A stretch of 7,991 bases of DNA, from NCBI GenBank assembly GCA_003133345.1, contig PKXB01000170.1, positions 36,210 to 44,200 of the forward strand. The letters are read 5' to 3'. Position numbers and translations under genes: made by a program. Source of the stretch: Hyphomicrobiales bacterium. Its GTDB lineage: Bacteria > Pseudomonadota > Alphaproteobacteria > Rhizobiales > Xanthobacteraceae. Positions 1 to 6,045 of the stretch are shown here, in pieces (within the stretch, counting starts at the first letter, position 1; each line of letters starts with the position of its first letter). The notes beneath the pieces are model-generated. The model made no database searches. It was not told the DNA's origin and saw nothing but the letters and a program-made list of their open reading frames with translations.

Positions 1-533
1 ATGAACAGCTTGCCGATGTCCTGCTCGGTGATGATGCCGTAGACTGCCAGCACGGTGGACGGCGGCAGCATGGCGCCGAGCGTGCCGCCGGCAGCGATCA
101 CGCCGGTGGCGAAGCTCTGCGGATAACCGAAGCGCCGCATTTCGGGATAGGCGACGGTCGAAAACGTCGCGGCGGTGGCGACCGACGAACCGCAAATCGC
201 CGCGAAGCCGCCGCAGGCGGCGACGGTGGCGATGCCGAGCCCGCCACGCAAATGCCCGACGAAGGAATTGGCGGTGCGGAAAAGCTCGCGGCTCATGCCC
301 GACGCGGTCACGAAGGCGCCCATCAGCAGGAACATCGGGATCACGCCGAAGGTGTAGTCGGTGACCGTGCGCATCGAGGTCTGGCCGACCAGCTTGAGCG
401 CGGGCGCGCCGCCGACCAAGTAGCCGAAGCCGCTGACGCCGACCAATCCCATCGCCATGCCGACCGGCACGCGCAGCAGCATCAGCGCGAACAACGCGAT
501 AAAGCCGATGATGGCGACGGCATCGGTGCTCAT
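1..533 (-). CDS. dctM: TRAP transporter large permease (DctM), C-terminus beyond window
   Basis: This is the large membrane subunit of a TRAP transporter, which carries the substrate across the inner membrane using an ion gradient. Reading minus from the ATG at 533-531 gives 177 codons that stay open to the window edge; full family members are about 425 residues, so roughly the N-terminal 40% is present. The start MSTDAVAIIGFIALFALMLLR is hydrophobic. Two family landmarks follow: CGSSVATAATFSTVAYPEMR near residues 114-133 and GGTLGAMLPPSTVLAVYGI near 149-167, with their Gly/Ser/Pro-rich substrate-path segments. The gene starts 4 bp after the dctQ stop with only a weak Shine-Dalgarno (GAG about 9 nt upstream), so it is probably translated by coupling to dctQ. 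It is the last visible gene of the dctP-dctQ-dctM operon. The family call is firm; the substrate cannot be read from it. Confidence 0.95.
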   Translation of the reverse strand, partial: MSTDAVAIIGFIALFALMLLRVPVGMAMGLVGVSGFGYLVGGAPALKLVGQTSMRTVTDYTFGVIPMFLLMGAFVTASGMSRELFRTANSFVGHLRGGLGIATVAACGGFAAICGSSVATAATFSTVAYPEMRRFGYPQSFATGVIAAGGTLGAMLPPSTVLAVYGIITEQDIGKLF

Positions 534-537
534 CGTG

Positions 538-1047
538 TCACTCGACCGGCTTTACTTTTATCTCGACCATTAATTCCGGCCGGACAATCAGGCGGTAGGT
601 GCGGATGGCGATCAGCAGCACCGCCGACACGTCGCCCAGCCAAGCGACCATGAAGAACGGCCAGGTCGGCAGGCGGAGATCGAAGGTGAGCACGTTGTCG
701 GCGCGCGTCGTCATCACCTTGTCGAACAAGGTGTAGGTCTGCACCGAGACGACGAACAGCAGCACCAGCGTCGCGAACACGTCGATCATGCGCTGATGTT
801 TCGGCCCGACATTGCCCCAGACCAGATCGACGGTGATGTGGGTGCCGCGATAGGAGGTGGCGGCGATCCCCCAAAAAATGAGAATGCCGAGCATCAGCCG
901 CCCGAAGTCATACGAATCCGGAATCGAATAAGTGAAAAGATTGCGCAGCACGACCGCGATAAAGATGTTGGCGGCGACGATCCCGACGAATCCGGCCGCC
1001 ACCCATTCGATCGAATCGATGAAACGATCCATGTAGACGCGTTTCAT
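538..1047 (-). CDS. dctQ: TRAP transporter small permease (DctQ)
   Basis: This is the small membrane subunit of the TRAP transporter, which pairs with DctM in the inner membrane. The 169-residue product has four hydrophobic segments, near residues 15-37, 49-66, 87-108 and 128-152, as expected for DctQ. The loop YRGTHITVDL (66-75) matches the family's conserved G-x-H-I-x-V-D pattern. Length is normal. The ATG at 1047 is preferred over the in-frame Met at codon 6 because GGAG (1053-1056) lies 5 nt upstream of it, while the later Met has no ribosome site. It is separated from dctP by 121 bp that contain a strong stem-loop, and it almost abuts dctM (4-bp gap). Regulation is presumably through the dctP promoter with partial read-through at the stem-loop. 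Confidence 0.93.
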   Translation of the reverse strand: MKRVYMDRFIDSIEWVAAGFVGIVAANIFIAVVLRNLFTYSIPDSYDFGRLMLGILIFWGIAATSYRGTHITVDLVWGNVGPKHQRMIDVFATLVLLFVVSVQTYTLFDKVMTTRADNVLTFDLRLPTWPFFMVAWLGDVSAVLLIAIRTYRLIVRPELMVEIKVKPVE

Positions 1048-1081
1048 GCACGCTCCGCCGCCTTCGACGCCGGTTTGAAAA

Positions 1082-1111
1082 TGACGGCGGCGAACAATGC
1101 CGCCGCCGTCA
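1082..1111 (-). terminator. Intercistronic stem-loop with short U-run between dctP and dctQ (attenuator-like)
   Basis: A perfect 10-bp inverted repeat, TGACGGCGGC (1082-1091) against GCCGCCGTCA (1102-1111), encloses a 10-nt loop. Read in the direction of transcription (minus), the stem is followed at once by TTTT (1081-1078). This looks like a weak intrinsic terminator or an RNA-stabilising hairpin. Its place just after the binding-protein gene would allow more DctP than DctQM to be made, a usual need in TRAP systems. A smaller hairpin, GGGAC-TTT-GTCCC (1140-1152), sits between it and the dctP stop. The structure is seen directly; partial termination is inferred. Confidence 0.6.
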
Positions 1112-1168
1112 CCTCGTTAATGCCGATGAACCGCTCGACGGGACTTTGTCCCCTCGTTGTATCATTGT

Positions 1169-2203
1169 TCAATAGGCCGATTTGTTCTTGATCAGCTCCG
1201 CCTTGAGCGCCTTCATCGTGAGATCGGGATCGACGCCGGCCTTCTTGACGCCCTCGGCCCATTTGGCCTCGAGCGGAGCGGTGGCCTGCTTCCATTCGGC
1301 GAGCTGCGCCGGGGTGATGTCGTAGACCTCGTGTCCGGCCGCCGCCTTGAGCTTGTCGATGCCGTTATGTTCGAAGTCAGCCCAGGGGCCGGCGACTTTG
1401 GCCGCCCATTCGCCGGTGCAGTGATTGTCGATCACTTTCTTCTGCGACGCCGACATCTGCTCGTACTTTGCGATGTTGAACACGAATGCGAAGGTGGTCA
1501 CGTAGAGCGGCACGTCCATGTGATACTTGGTCACCTTGTCGATGCCGAACAACAACACCGATCCCCAGGGGAAGAAGACCGCATCGGCGACGTGCTTTTC
1601 CAGCATGTCGCGTACTTCCGGGGCGGAACCCTGCACGTTGGTGCCGCCAAGCAGCGTGACGAGTTCGGCGATGGTGGCCTGCGCCGGGCGGATCTTCATG
1701 CCCTTGATGTCGGCCGGCACCGCGACCTTCTTGCTGGACGAATGAATTGAGCCCGGATCGTGCACGAAGGCGAGGCAGAACTTGACGTCCTTCATCTCCT
1801 TGGCCGCGTATTTGCGATACCAGGCGTCGAGCGCGATCGAGCCGCCCTTGGCGTTCGACATCAGGAACGGCAGTTCGCCGGCGGCGATGATCGGGAAGCG
1901 GCCGGGCTGATAGCCGGGGTTGATGTAAGTGAGGTCGGCGATGCCATCGCGCGCCATGTCGTAATGGTCGAAGGCCTTGCCGAGCTGCTGGGCGGGATAG
2001 ACCTTGTATTTGATGGTGCCGCCGGAGTCCTTCTCCACGGAGGCGCCCCATTCTTCCAACGCCTTCTGCAGCGGGTGCGACGGCGGCACCCAGTGCGAGA
2101 GCTTGAGTTCGAAGGTTTTATCCTGGGCGAGCGTCGGGGTAGGCGCGCCGATCAGGGCGGCGAGAGCGGCCGCGTAGAGGCCGGCGGGCAAGCGGGACAA
2201 CAT
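1169..2203 (-). CDS. dctP: TRAP transporter periplasmic substrate-binding protein (DctP family)
   Basis: This is the extracytoplasmic solute receptor of the TRAP system, binding the substrate in the periplasm and handing it to DctQM. The 344-residue protein starts with a Sec signal peptide (residues 1-26: MLSRLP, a hydrophobic core, then TPTLA before QDK at 27). The mature N-terminus FELKLSHWVPPSHPLQKALEEW is typical of the family. The segment GMKIRPAQ (168-175) holds Arg172, in the position of the family's conserved arginine that pairs with a substrate carboxylate, and the helix APEVRDMLEKHVADA (194-208) follows. Length is normal. The ATG at 2203 is supported by GAGGAGG (2210-2216) 6 nt upstream. 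It heads the TRAP operon and is divergent from marR, with a perfect palindrome 82 bp upstream. A carboxylate substrate is likely. The neighbouring feruloyl-CoA synthase operon suggests an aromatic or hydroxycinnamic acid, but C4-dicarboxylate or another organic acid cannot be excluded. Confidence 0.94.
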   Translation of the reverse strand: MLSRLPAGLYAAALAALIGAPTPTLAQDKTFELKLSHWVPPSHPLQKALEEWGASVEKDSGGTIKYKVYPAQQLGKAFDHYDMARDGIADLTYINPGYQPGRFPIIAAGELPFLMSNAKGGSIALDAWYRKYAAKEMKDVKFCLAFVHDPGSIHSSSKKVAVPADIKGMKIRPAQATIAELVTLLGGTNVQGSAPEVRDMLEKHVADAVFFPWGSVLLFGIDKVTKYHMDVPLYVTTFAFVFNIAKYEQMSASQKKVIDNHCTGEWAAKVAGPWADFEHNGIDKLKAAAGHEVYDITPAQLAEWKQATAPLEAKWAEGVKKAGVDPDLTMKALKAELIKNKSAY

Positions 2204-2209
2204 AAAATT

Positions 2210-2216
2210 CCTCCTC
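2210..2216 (-). promoter_or_regulatory. Strong Shine-Dalgarno of dctP
   Basis: GAGGAGG lies 6 nt before the dctP ATG (2203-2201). It is the clearest ribosome binding site in the window and fixes the dctP start. It fits the high output expected of a periplasmic binding protein. Confidence 0.85.
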
Positions 2217-2285
2217 GGTTCAAGTGTTGGTTACGCGGCCAACTTTTTTATTATTCAGCCGCATGTCGCGGACGTTGTAAAGGTT

Positions 2286-2305
2286 ATAGTTTGATATCAA
2301 ACTAT
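2286..2305. promoter_or_regulatory. Perfect 20-bp palindromic operator, probable MarR binding site
   Basis: ATAGTTTGATATCAAACTAT reads identically on both strands with no mismatch and no spacer. It is the only long AT-rich palindrome in the window. It lies in the 143-bp gap between divergent dctP and marR, ending 41 bp before the marR ATG and starting 82 bp before the dctP ATG. A -10-like TATAGT (2285-2290, plus) overlaps its left edge, and TTGATA-type hexamers occur inside it on both strands, so bound protein would be expected to block transcription. Symmetric AT-rich sites of this size suit a MarR dimer, and autoregulation from the divergent gap is the family's usual arrangement. The palindrome is seen; the identity of its binder is inferred. 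I find no good -35/-10 pair with confidence in either direction. Confidence 0.8.
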
Positions 2306-2346
2306 GTGCCGGACCGCCGGCTTGGCGCGGTCGCGCGGGGACGAAA

Positions 2347-2844
2347 ATGGCGCGGATGACCAACGGCAGCGGCCGAGTGCGGCGCGGCAAGAAGGGCGAA
2401 ACCATTGCCGAAGCGATTAGATTCGGTCCGCTCGAGACCTGGGTCGGGTTCAATCTGCGCATGGCGCAGGAGCACGCCTTCCAGGCGTTTTCGCGCCGCT
2501 CGCAGGAGATCGGCGAAGGCCCGGGCCGTTTCGCCACCTTGACGCTGATCGCGCGCAACCCGGGCATCAGCCAGACCGAATTGAGCCACGCCAACGGCCG
2601 CGACAAATCGAGCCTCACCCCGGTGGTCGAGGACCTGGTGCGGCGCGGCCTGGTCGAGCGCAAGCGCATGCGAGCGGACCGGCGCACCTATCGGCTGAAT
2701 GTGACGGCGGCCGGCAAGCAGACGCTCACCATGCTCACGCGCTGCGCGCGCCGGCACGAACGCGTGCTCGACGGCATCATCGGCCAGCGCGACCGCAAGC
2801 GGTTTCTGCAAATCTTGAAGAAGATCGCGGCAGAGGTTGAGTGA
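2347..2844 (+). CDS. MarR-family transcriptional regulator
   Basis: This is a cytoplasmic DNA-binding protein of the MarR family, usually a dimeric repressor released by a small aromatic ligand or its CoA ester. The 165-residue protein has the winged-helix domain at about 61-122. It comprises the helix LTLIARNPGISQTELSHANG, the recognition helix DKSSLTPVVEDLVRRGLVER (86-105), and the wing RMRADRRTYRLNVTAAG with the family's Asp-Arg-Arg (111-113). Helices at each end (30-58 and 125-164) would form the dimer interface. The first 25 or so residues are basic and longer than in a minimal MarR. The ATG at 2347 has GGGGA 5 nt upstream; ATG at 2356 is a possible alternative. It is divergent from the TRAP operon across a perfect palindrome and convergent with the enzyme operon. 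MarR proteins control several known hydroxycinnamate clusters (CouR, HcaR, FerC), so a hydroxycinnamoyl-CoA ligand is a reasonable guess, not a demonstrated fact. Confidence 0.92.
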   Translation: MARMTNGSGRVRRGKKGETIAEAIRFGPLETWVGFNLRMAQEHAFQAFSRRSQEIGEGPGRFATLTLIARNPGISQTELSHANGRDKSSLTPVVEDLVRRGLVERKRMRADRRTYRLNVTAAGKQTLTMLTRCARRHERVLDGIIGQRDRKRFLQILKKIAAEVE

Positions 2845-2853
2845 CTCTCGGCG

Positions 2854-2879
2854 GTCGTCCGCGCTTTCGCGGGGACGAC
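2854..2879. terminator. Hairpin between convergent marR and thioesterase genes
   Basis: GTCGTCC (2854-2860) pairs with GGACGAC (2873-2879), and an inner GCG/CGC extends the stem with a two-G bulge and a CTTT loop. It fills most of the 40-bp gap between the convergent stop codons of marR and the thioesterase gene, so it could end transcription from both sides. There is no U-run on either strand, so it is not a canonical intrinsic terminator. The sequence resembles a short dispersed palindrome ('GTCGTCC-CGCG-AAAG-CGGGGACGAC') that I associate with Bradyrhizobium-type genomes. Confidence 0.5.
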
Positions 2880-2884
2880 AGCGG

Positions 2885-3379
2885 CTAGGCGTGAAACTTT
2901 GCCCGCACCGCGTCGGGAATCGGATGCGATTTGATGCGGCCGGGATCGGCCGGATCGTGCACCACCCACACCCGCGTTTCCGAACACTCGACGCAAGTTA
3001 CGCCGTTAAGGCTGAGGCGGTGCTCGATCGCGAAGCTGGAGCGGCCGAATTCGACGGTCGTTTCCACCGTCACGTCGTCGCCGAAGCGGGTGGGCCTGAT
3101 AAAGCGTGCGCGCGTGCGCGCCAGCGGATAACCGGCAAAATTGAAAGTCTTGAGCGCTTGAAATTTGGTCAGCCCAAGCGCGCGCTCGAACAGCGCCGAG
3201 GTCGAAGCATCGAAGATCTCGAAATAGCGCGGATAGAAAACGATGCCGGCGGGGTCGCAGTCGCCCCACTCGATGCGCACCTTGCGAGTGTTGCGTAACG
3301 CGGTGACGTGGCCTGACCCGGGAACGCCCGTGCTTGCAAGCGCGGGTTCGAAAAGCGATTTCCAGTCGACCGGGATCAT
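2885..3379 (-). CDS. 4-hydroxybenzoyl-CoA thioesterase-like hotdog protein
   Basis: This is a hotdog-fold acyl-CoA thioesterase, expected to hydrolyse an aroyl-CoA to the free acid and CoA in the cytoplasm. The 164-residue protein carries WGDCDPAGIVFYPRYFEIFD (38-57), almost identical to the active-site stretch of Pseudomonas CBS3 4-hydroxybenzoyl-CoA thioesterase (GDCDPAGIV). Asp42 here aligns with the catalytic Asp17 there. The hotdog strands TRARFIRPTRFGDDVTVETTVEF and SFAIEHRL follow. The product has about 25 more N-terminal residues than that enzyme. ATG at 3379 is still the best start, because the only later GTG that I see before the motif (codon 34) would leave almost no residues ahead of the first strand. 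It begins 3 bp after the dehydrogenase stop and is last in the operon. In this context it could release vanillate or 4-hydroxybenzoate from the CoA ester left after side-chain shortening. A general housekeeping thioesterase role is the alternative. Confidence 0.9.
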   Translation of the reverse strand: MIPVDWKSLFEPALASTGVPGSGHVTALRNTRKVRIEWGDCDPAGIVFYPRYFEIFDASTSALFERALGLTKFQALKTFNFAGYPLARTRARFIRPTRFGDDVTVETTVEFGRSSFAIEHRLSLNGVTCVECSETRVWVVHDPADPGRIKSHPIPDAVRAKFHA

Positions 3380-3382
3380 GGG

Positions 3383-4144
3383 TCAGCGCGGCGCCATGCG
3401 CAACGCGCCATCGAGGCGGATCACCTCGCCGTTGAGATAGCTGTTGTGGATGCAGTGCAGTACCAGCGCGGCGAATTCGCGCGGCTCGCCCAGCCGCTTG
3501 GGGAACGGCACCGAGGCGCCGAGCGAATCCTGCGCTTCCTGCGGCAGCGCGCGCAGCATCGGCGTGCCGAAAATGCCCGGCGCGATGGCGAGCACGCGCA
3601 CGCCGAACTGGGCGAATTCGCGCGCCGCCGGCAAAGTGAGCGCGGCGATACCGCCCTTGGAGGAGGCATAGGCGGCTTGCCCGATCTGGCCCTCGAAAGC
3701 GGCAACCGAGGCGGTCGACACGATCACGCCGCGCTCGCCGTCGGCGAAAGGTTGCAGCGGCTGCATGGCGGCGGCGGCGAGCCGCATCATGTTGAAACTG
3801 CCGATCAGGTTGATGCGGATGACCTTCTCGTAATCCTCCAGCGGCATCGGCCCATCGCGGCCGACGATGCGCTTGGCCGGCCCGATGCCGGCGCAATTGA
3901 CCAAGATGCGCGCCGGGCCGTGCACGGTGCTCGCGGTTTCCACTGCCGCCTTCGCGCCTTCGGCGTTGGCAATGTCGCAGGCCACCGCGATGCCCTTGAT
4001 GCCGGCGGCCACGTCGGCGGCGCCTTTTTCGTTGAGATCGAAAACCGCCACCTTGGCGCCGCTGGCTGCGAGCGCGCGCGCGGTGGCTGCTCCCAGTCCC
4101 GATGCGCCGCCGGTGACGATCGCCGCTTGTCCCTTGATTTCCAT
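3383..4144 (-). CDS. Short-chain dehydrogenase/reductase, 3-hydroxyacyl-CoA dehydrogenase (type II) like
   Basis: This is an NAD(P)-dependent short-chain dehydrogenase, 253 residues, a normal length for the classical family. The Rossmann motif TGGASGLG is at 11-18. Asp36 at the end of strand 2 (VAVFD) favours NAD over NADP. NCAG is at 83-86 and Asn112 follows. The catalytic set is Ser146, Tyr159 and Lys163 (YASSK). The opening and the insert [21 protein letters not shown] recall type II 3-hydroxyacyl-CoA dehydrogenases of the HSD17B10 kind rather than FabG. That would suit oxidation of a 3-hydroxy-3-arylpropanoyl-CoA to the 3-keto form. The ATG has AAAGGAA (4153-4159) 8 nt upstream, and the gene is 23 bp after the ligase stop and 3 bp before the thioesterase start. 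The fold and catalytic residues are certain; the substrate is inferred from the operon. Confidence 0.9.
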   Translation of the reverse strand: MEIKGQAAIVTGGASGLGAATARALAASGAKVAVFDLNEKGAADVAAGIKGIAVACDIANAEGAKAAVETASTVHGPARILVNCAGIGPAKRIVGRDGPMPLEDYEKVIRINLIGSFNMMRLAAAAMQPLQPFADGERGVIVSTASVAAFEGQIGQAAYASSKGGIAALTLPAAREFAQFGVRVLAIAPGIFGTPMLRALPQEAQDSLGASVPFPKRLGEPREFAALVLHCIHNSYLNGEVIRLDGALRMAPR

Positions 4145-4167
4145 GGCCCGGATTCCTTTAAGCGCCT

Positions 4168-6045
4168 TTAGATGGCGATGACGCGAGAAGATAGCGGGGT
4201 CGCATAAAGCTCGTCCACCAGCGCGGCGCGGTTTTTCAGCACCGCGCGCTGATTGATCGAGCCCTTGTCGGTCATTTCGCCTTTGTCCATGGAGGGCGGT
4301 TCCGCCATCAGAATGGCGCGCATAACGCGCGTCGAGGAGCCGGGGCTTGAGGCCGCCAGTGCTTGCAGCAGGCTCACGAATTTCAACCGCAACCGTACGT
4401 CGTCGAGGATGGCGGCGGACGCCGCATCAACGCTATGCTCGGGCGCCAGCTTGCGGCAGGCCTCGACGTCGGGAAATACCAGCGCCACGATATCGTCGCG
4501 GTCGGGGCCGGCAAATACTACGTCGCGCACATAGGGCGCGAAGTGATCGATGAAGCGCGCGCGCAACGGCCCGACGCTCACCCAGGTGCCGGTCGACAAC
4601 TTGTAGTCCTCGGCGATGCGGCCGTCGAACAGGAAGCCCTTGCTGGCGTCGGCGGGGTCGGCGAATTTCAGCGCGTCGCCGATCTTGTAGAAGCCTTGCG
4701 CGTCGAAGGCGTCGCGCGTGAGCTGCTCCTGCCGCCAATAGCCGGGCGTGATGTGCGGGCCGCGCAGGCGCGCCTCCAGCTTGCCTTCGTTCGGCACCAG
4801 CTTGAGTTCGACGCCCGGCGCCGGCAGCCCGATATTGCCCGGCCGGTCGAAATCCCAACAGCAGGCGAGCGCCAGCGGCGAGGTCTCGGTCGAGCCGAGC
4901 GAGGACAAAAAGATGATGCGCTCGCCGGTGGTCTCGATCGCGAGCTGAGTGAGATCATCCCAGGTGGTCTGGTTGAGGCCGGCGCCGGCATAAAACAGCA
5001 CTTTCAGGCGGCTAAAGAAATTTTTGCGCAGCGTCTCGTCGGCGCGGAAATGCGGAACCAGCGCCTCATAACCCTTGGGAACGTTGAAATAGATGGTCGG
5101 CGCGATCTCGCGCAGATTGCGCGCGGTCTTCGGCACGCCCGGCGGCGTCGGATTGCCGTCGTCGACATAGAGCGAGCCGCCGTTGACCAGCACCATGTTG
5201 AAGTTGTGGTTGCTGCCGAAGGTGTGGCTCCACGGCAGCCAATCCACCACCACCGGCGGCTCGTCGGCGACGAAGGCGAAGCCGGCGCCGATCATCGCCT
5301 GGTTCGAGCACAGCATGCGCTGGGTGTTGATGACGCCTTTGGGGTTTCCGGTGGAGCCGGAGGTGAACAGGAATTTCGCGATGGTGTCCGGCGTGATCTT
5401 GGCATTGGCGGCGGCGACGCCCGCGTCGTCTTCGGCGCCGACGAGATCCGCAAACAGCGTCGCCTTGCGATTCCCCGGCGGACTACGGGTGACGACCAGT
5501 TCGGCCTCGCTCGGCACCGCCGCCGCTATGGCGCGCGCGAACGGTCCGCCGTCATTGGCGAAGACGAGGCCCGGCGTGAGCAATTCGATGATGGCGCGCA
5601 GCTTTCCGAAATCGGTCGACAGCAGCGAATAGGCCGGCGAGATCGGCGCATAGGGAATGCCGACACCCATCGCCGCCAGCGCCAGCAGCGCGTGCTCGAT
5701 GTCGTTGCCGGAGATGATGGCGATCGGCCGCTCGGGCGAAAGCCCGCGGCGCAACAACGCGGCGCCAATGCGCTTGGTGAGCGCGAGCACTTCGCTATAG
5801 CTGAGCGTGCGCCAGCGCCCTTCCGCGTCGCGCTGGCCGAGGAACACGCGATCCGGCGCGGCCTTGGCCCAATGCTCGAGCGGCTCGCTCAGCTTGGCGT
5901 GGTAAGGCGCCAACACCTGCGCGGTGCGAATATGGATGACGCCGCTGGCCTCGCGCTCCAGCACGGCGTCGAACGCGCCCAGCCGCACCGGGCGCAACGG
6001 CGCCGACGCGTGCAGCCTGGACATCGATGCCACCGCCGCGCTCAT
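4168..6045 (-). CDS. fcs: Feruloyl-CoA synthase-type acyl-CoA ligase (AMP-forming)
   Basis: This cytoplasmic enzyme activates a hydroxycinnamic acid with ATP and CoA, giving the acyl-CoA, AMP and pyrophosphate. The 625-residue protein is a complete ANL-superfamily ligase. The P-loop-like motif FLFTSGSTGNPKGV is at 225-238, the A5 motif LGSTET at 383-388, GFYKIGD at 451-457, the hinge DGR at 474-476, and the C-terminal EMTDKGSINQR (590-600) has Lys594 as the likely catalytic lysine. Several segments are those I recall for feruloyl-CoA synthases and set it apart from general fatty acyl ligases: PYAPISPAYSLLSTDFGKLR (131-150), VVDWLPWSHTFGSNHNFNMV (266-285), YFNVPKGYE, and EDYKLSTGTWVSVGPLRAR (479-497). 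The ATG overlaps the crotonase stop by 4 bp (ATGA, 6045-6042), so the two are translationally coupled. The exact acid (ferulate, p-coumarate, caffeate or a relative) cannot be settled from sequence, and the symbol is by family. Confidence 0.9.
   Translation of the reverse strand: MSAAVASMSRLHASAPLRPVRLGAFDAVLEREASGVIHIRTAQVLAPYHAKLSEPLEHWAKAAPDRVFLGQRDAEGRWRTLSYSEVLALTKRIGAALLRRGLSPERPIAIISGNDIEHALLALAAMGVGIPYAPISPAYSLLSTDFGKLRAIIELLTPGLVFANDGGPFARAIAAAVPSEAELVVTRSPPGNRKATLFADLVGAEDDAGVAAANAKITPDTIAKFLFTSGSTGNPKGVINTQRMLCSNQAMIGAGFAFVADEPPVVVDWLPWSHTFGSNHNFNMVLVNGGSLYVDDGNPTPPGVPKTARNLREIAPTIYFNVPKGYEALVPHFRADETLRKNFFSRLKVLFYAGAGLNQTTWDDLTQLAIETTGERIIFLSSLGSTETSPLALACCWDFDRPGNIGLPAPGVELKLVPNEGKLEARLRGPHITPGYWRQEQLTRDAFDAQGFYKIGDALKFADPADASKGFLFDGRIAEDYKLSTGTWVSVGPLRARFIDHFAPYVRDVVFAGPDRDDIVALVFPDVEACRKLAPEHSVDAASAAILDDVRLRLKFVSLLQALAASSPGSSTRVMRAILMAEPPSMDKGEMTDKGSINQRAVLKNRAALVDELYATPLSSRVIAI

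Noticed and set aside
3446..4171. A 241-codon open frame antisense to the dehydrogenase
   Set aside because: It lies over a complete SDR gene with all catalytic residues and has the same low-complexity Arg/His/Gly-rich composition as other shadow frames.
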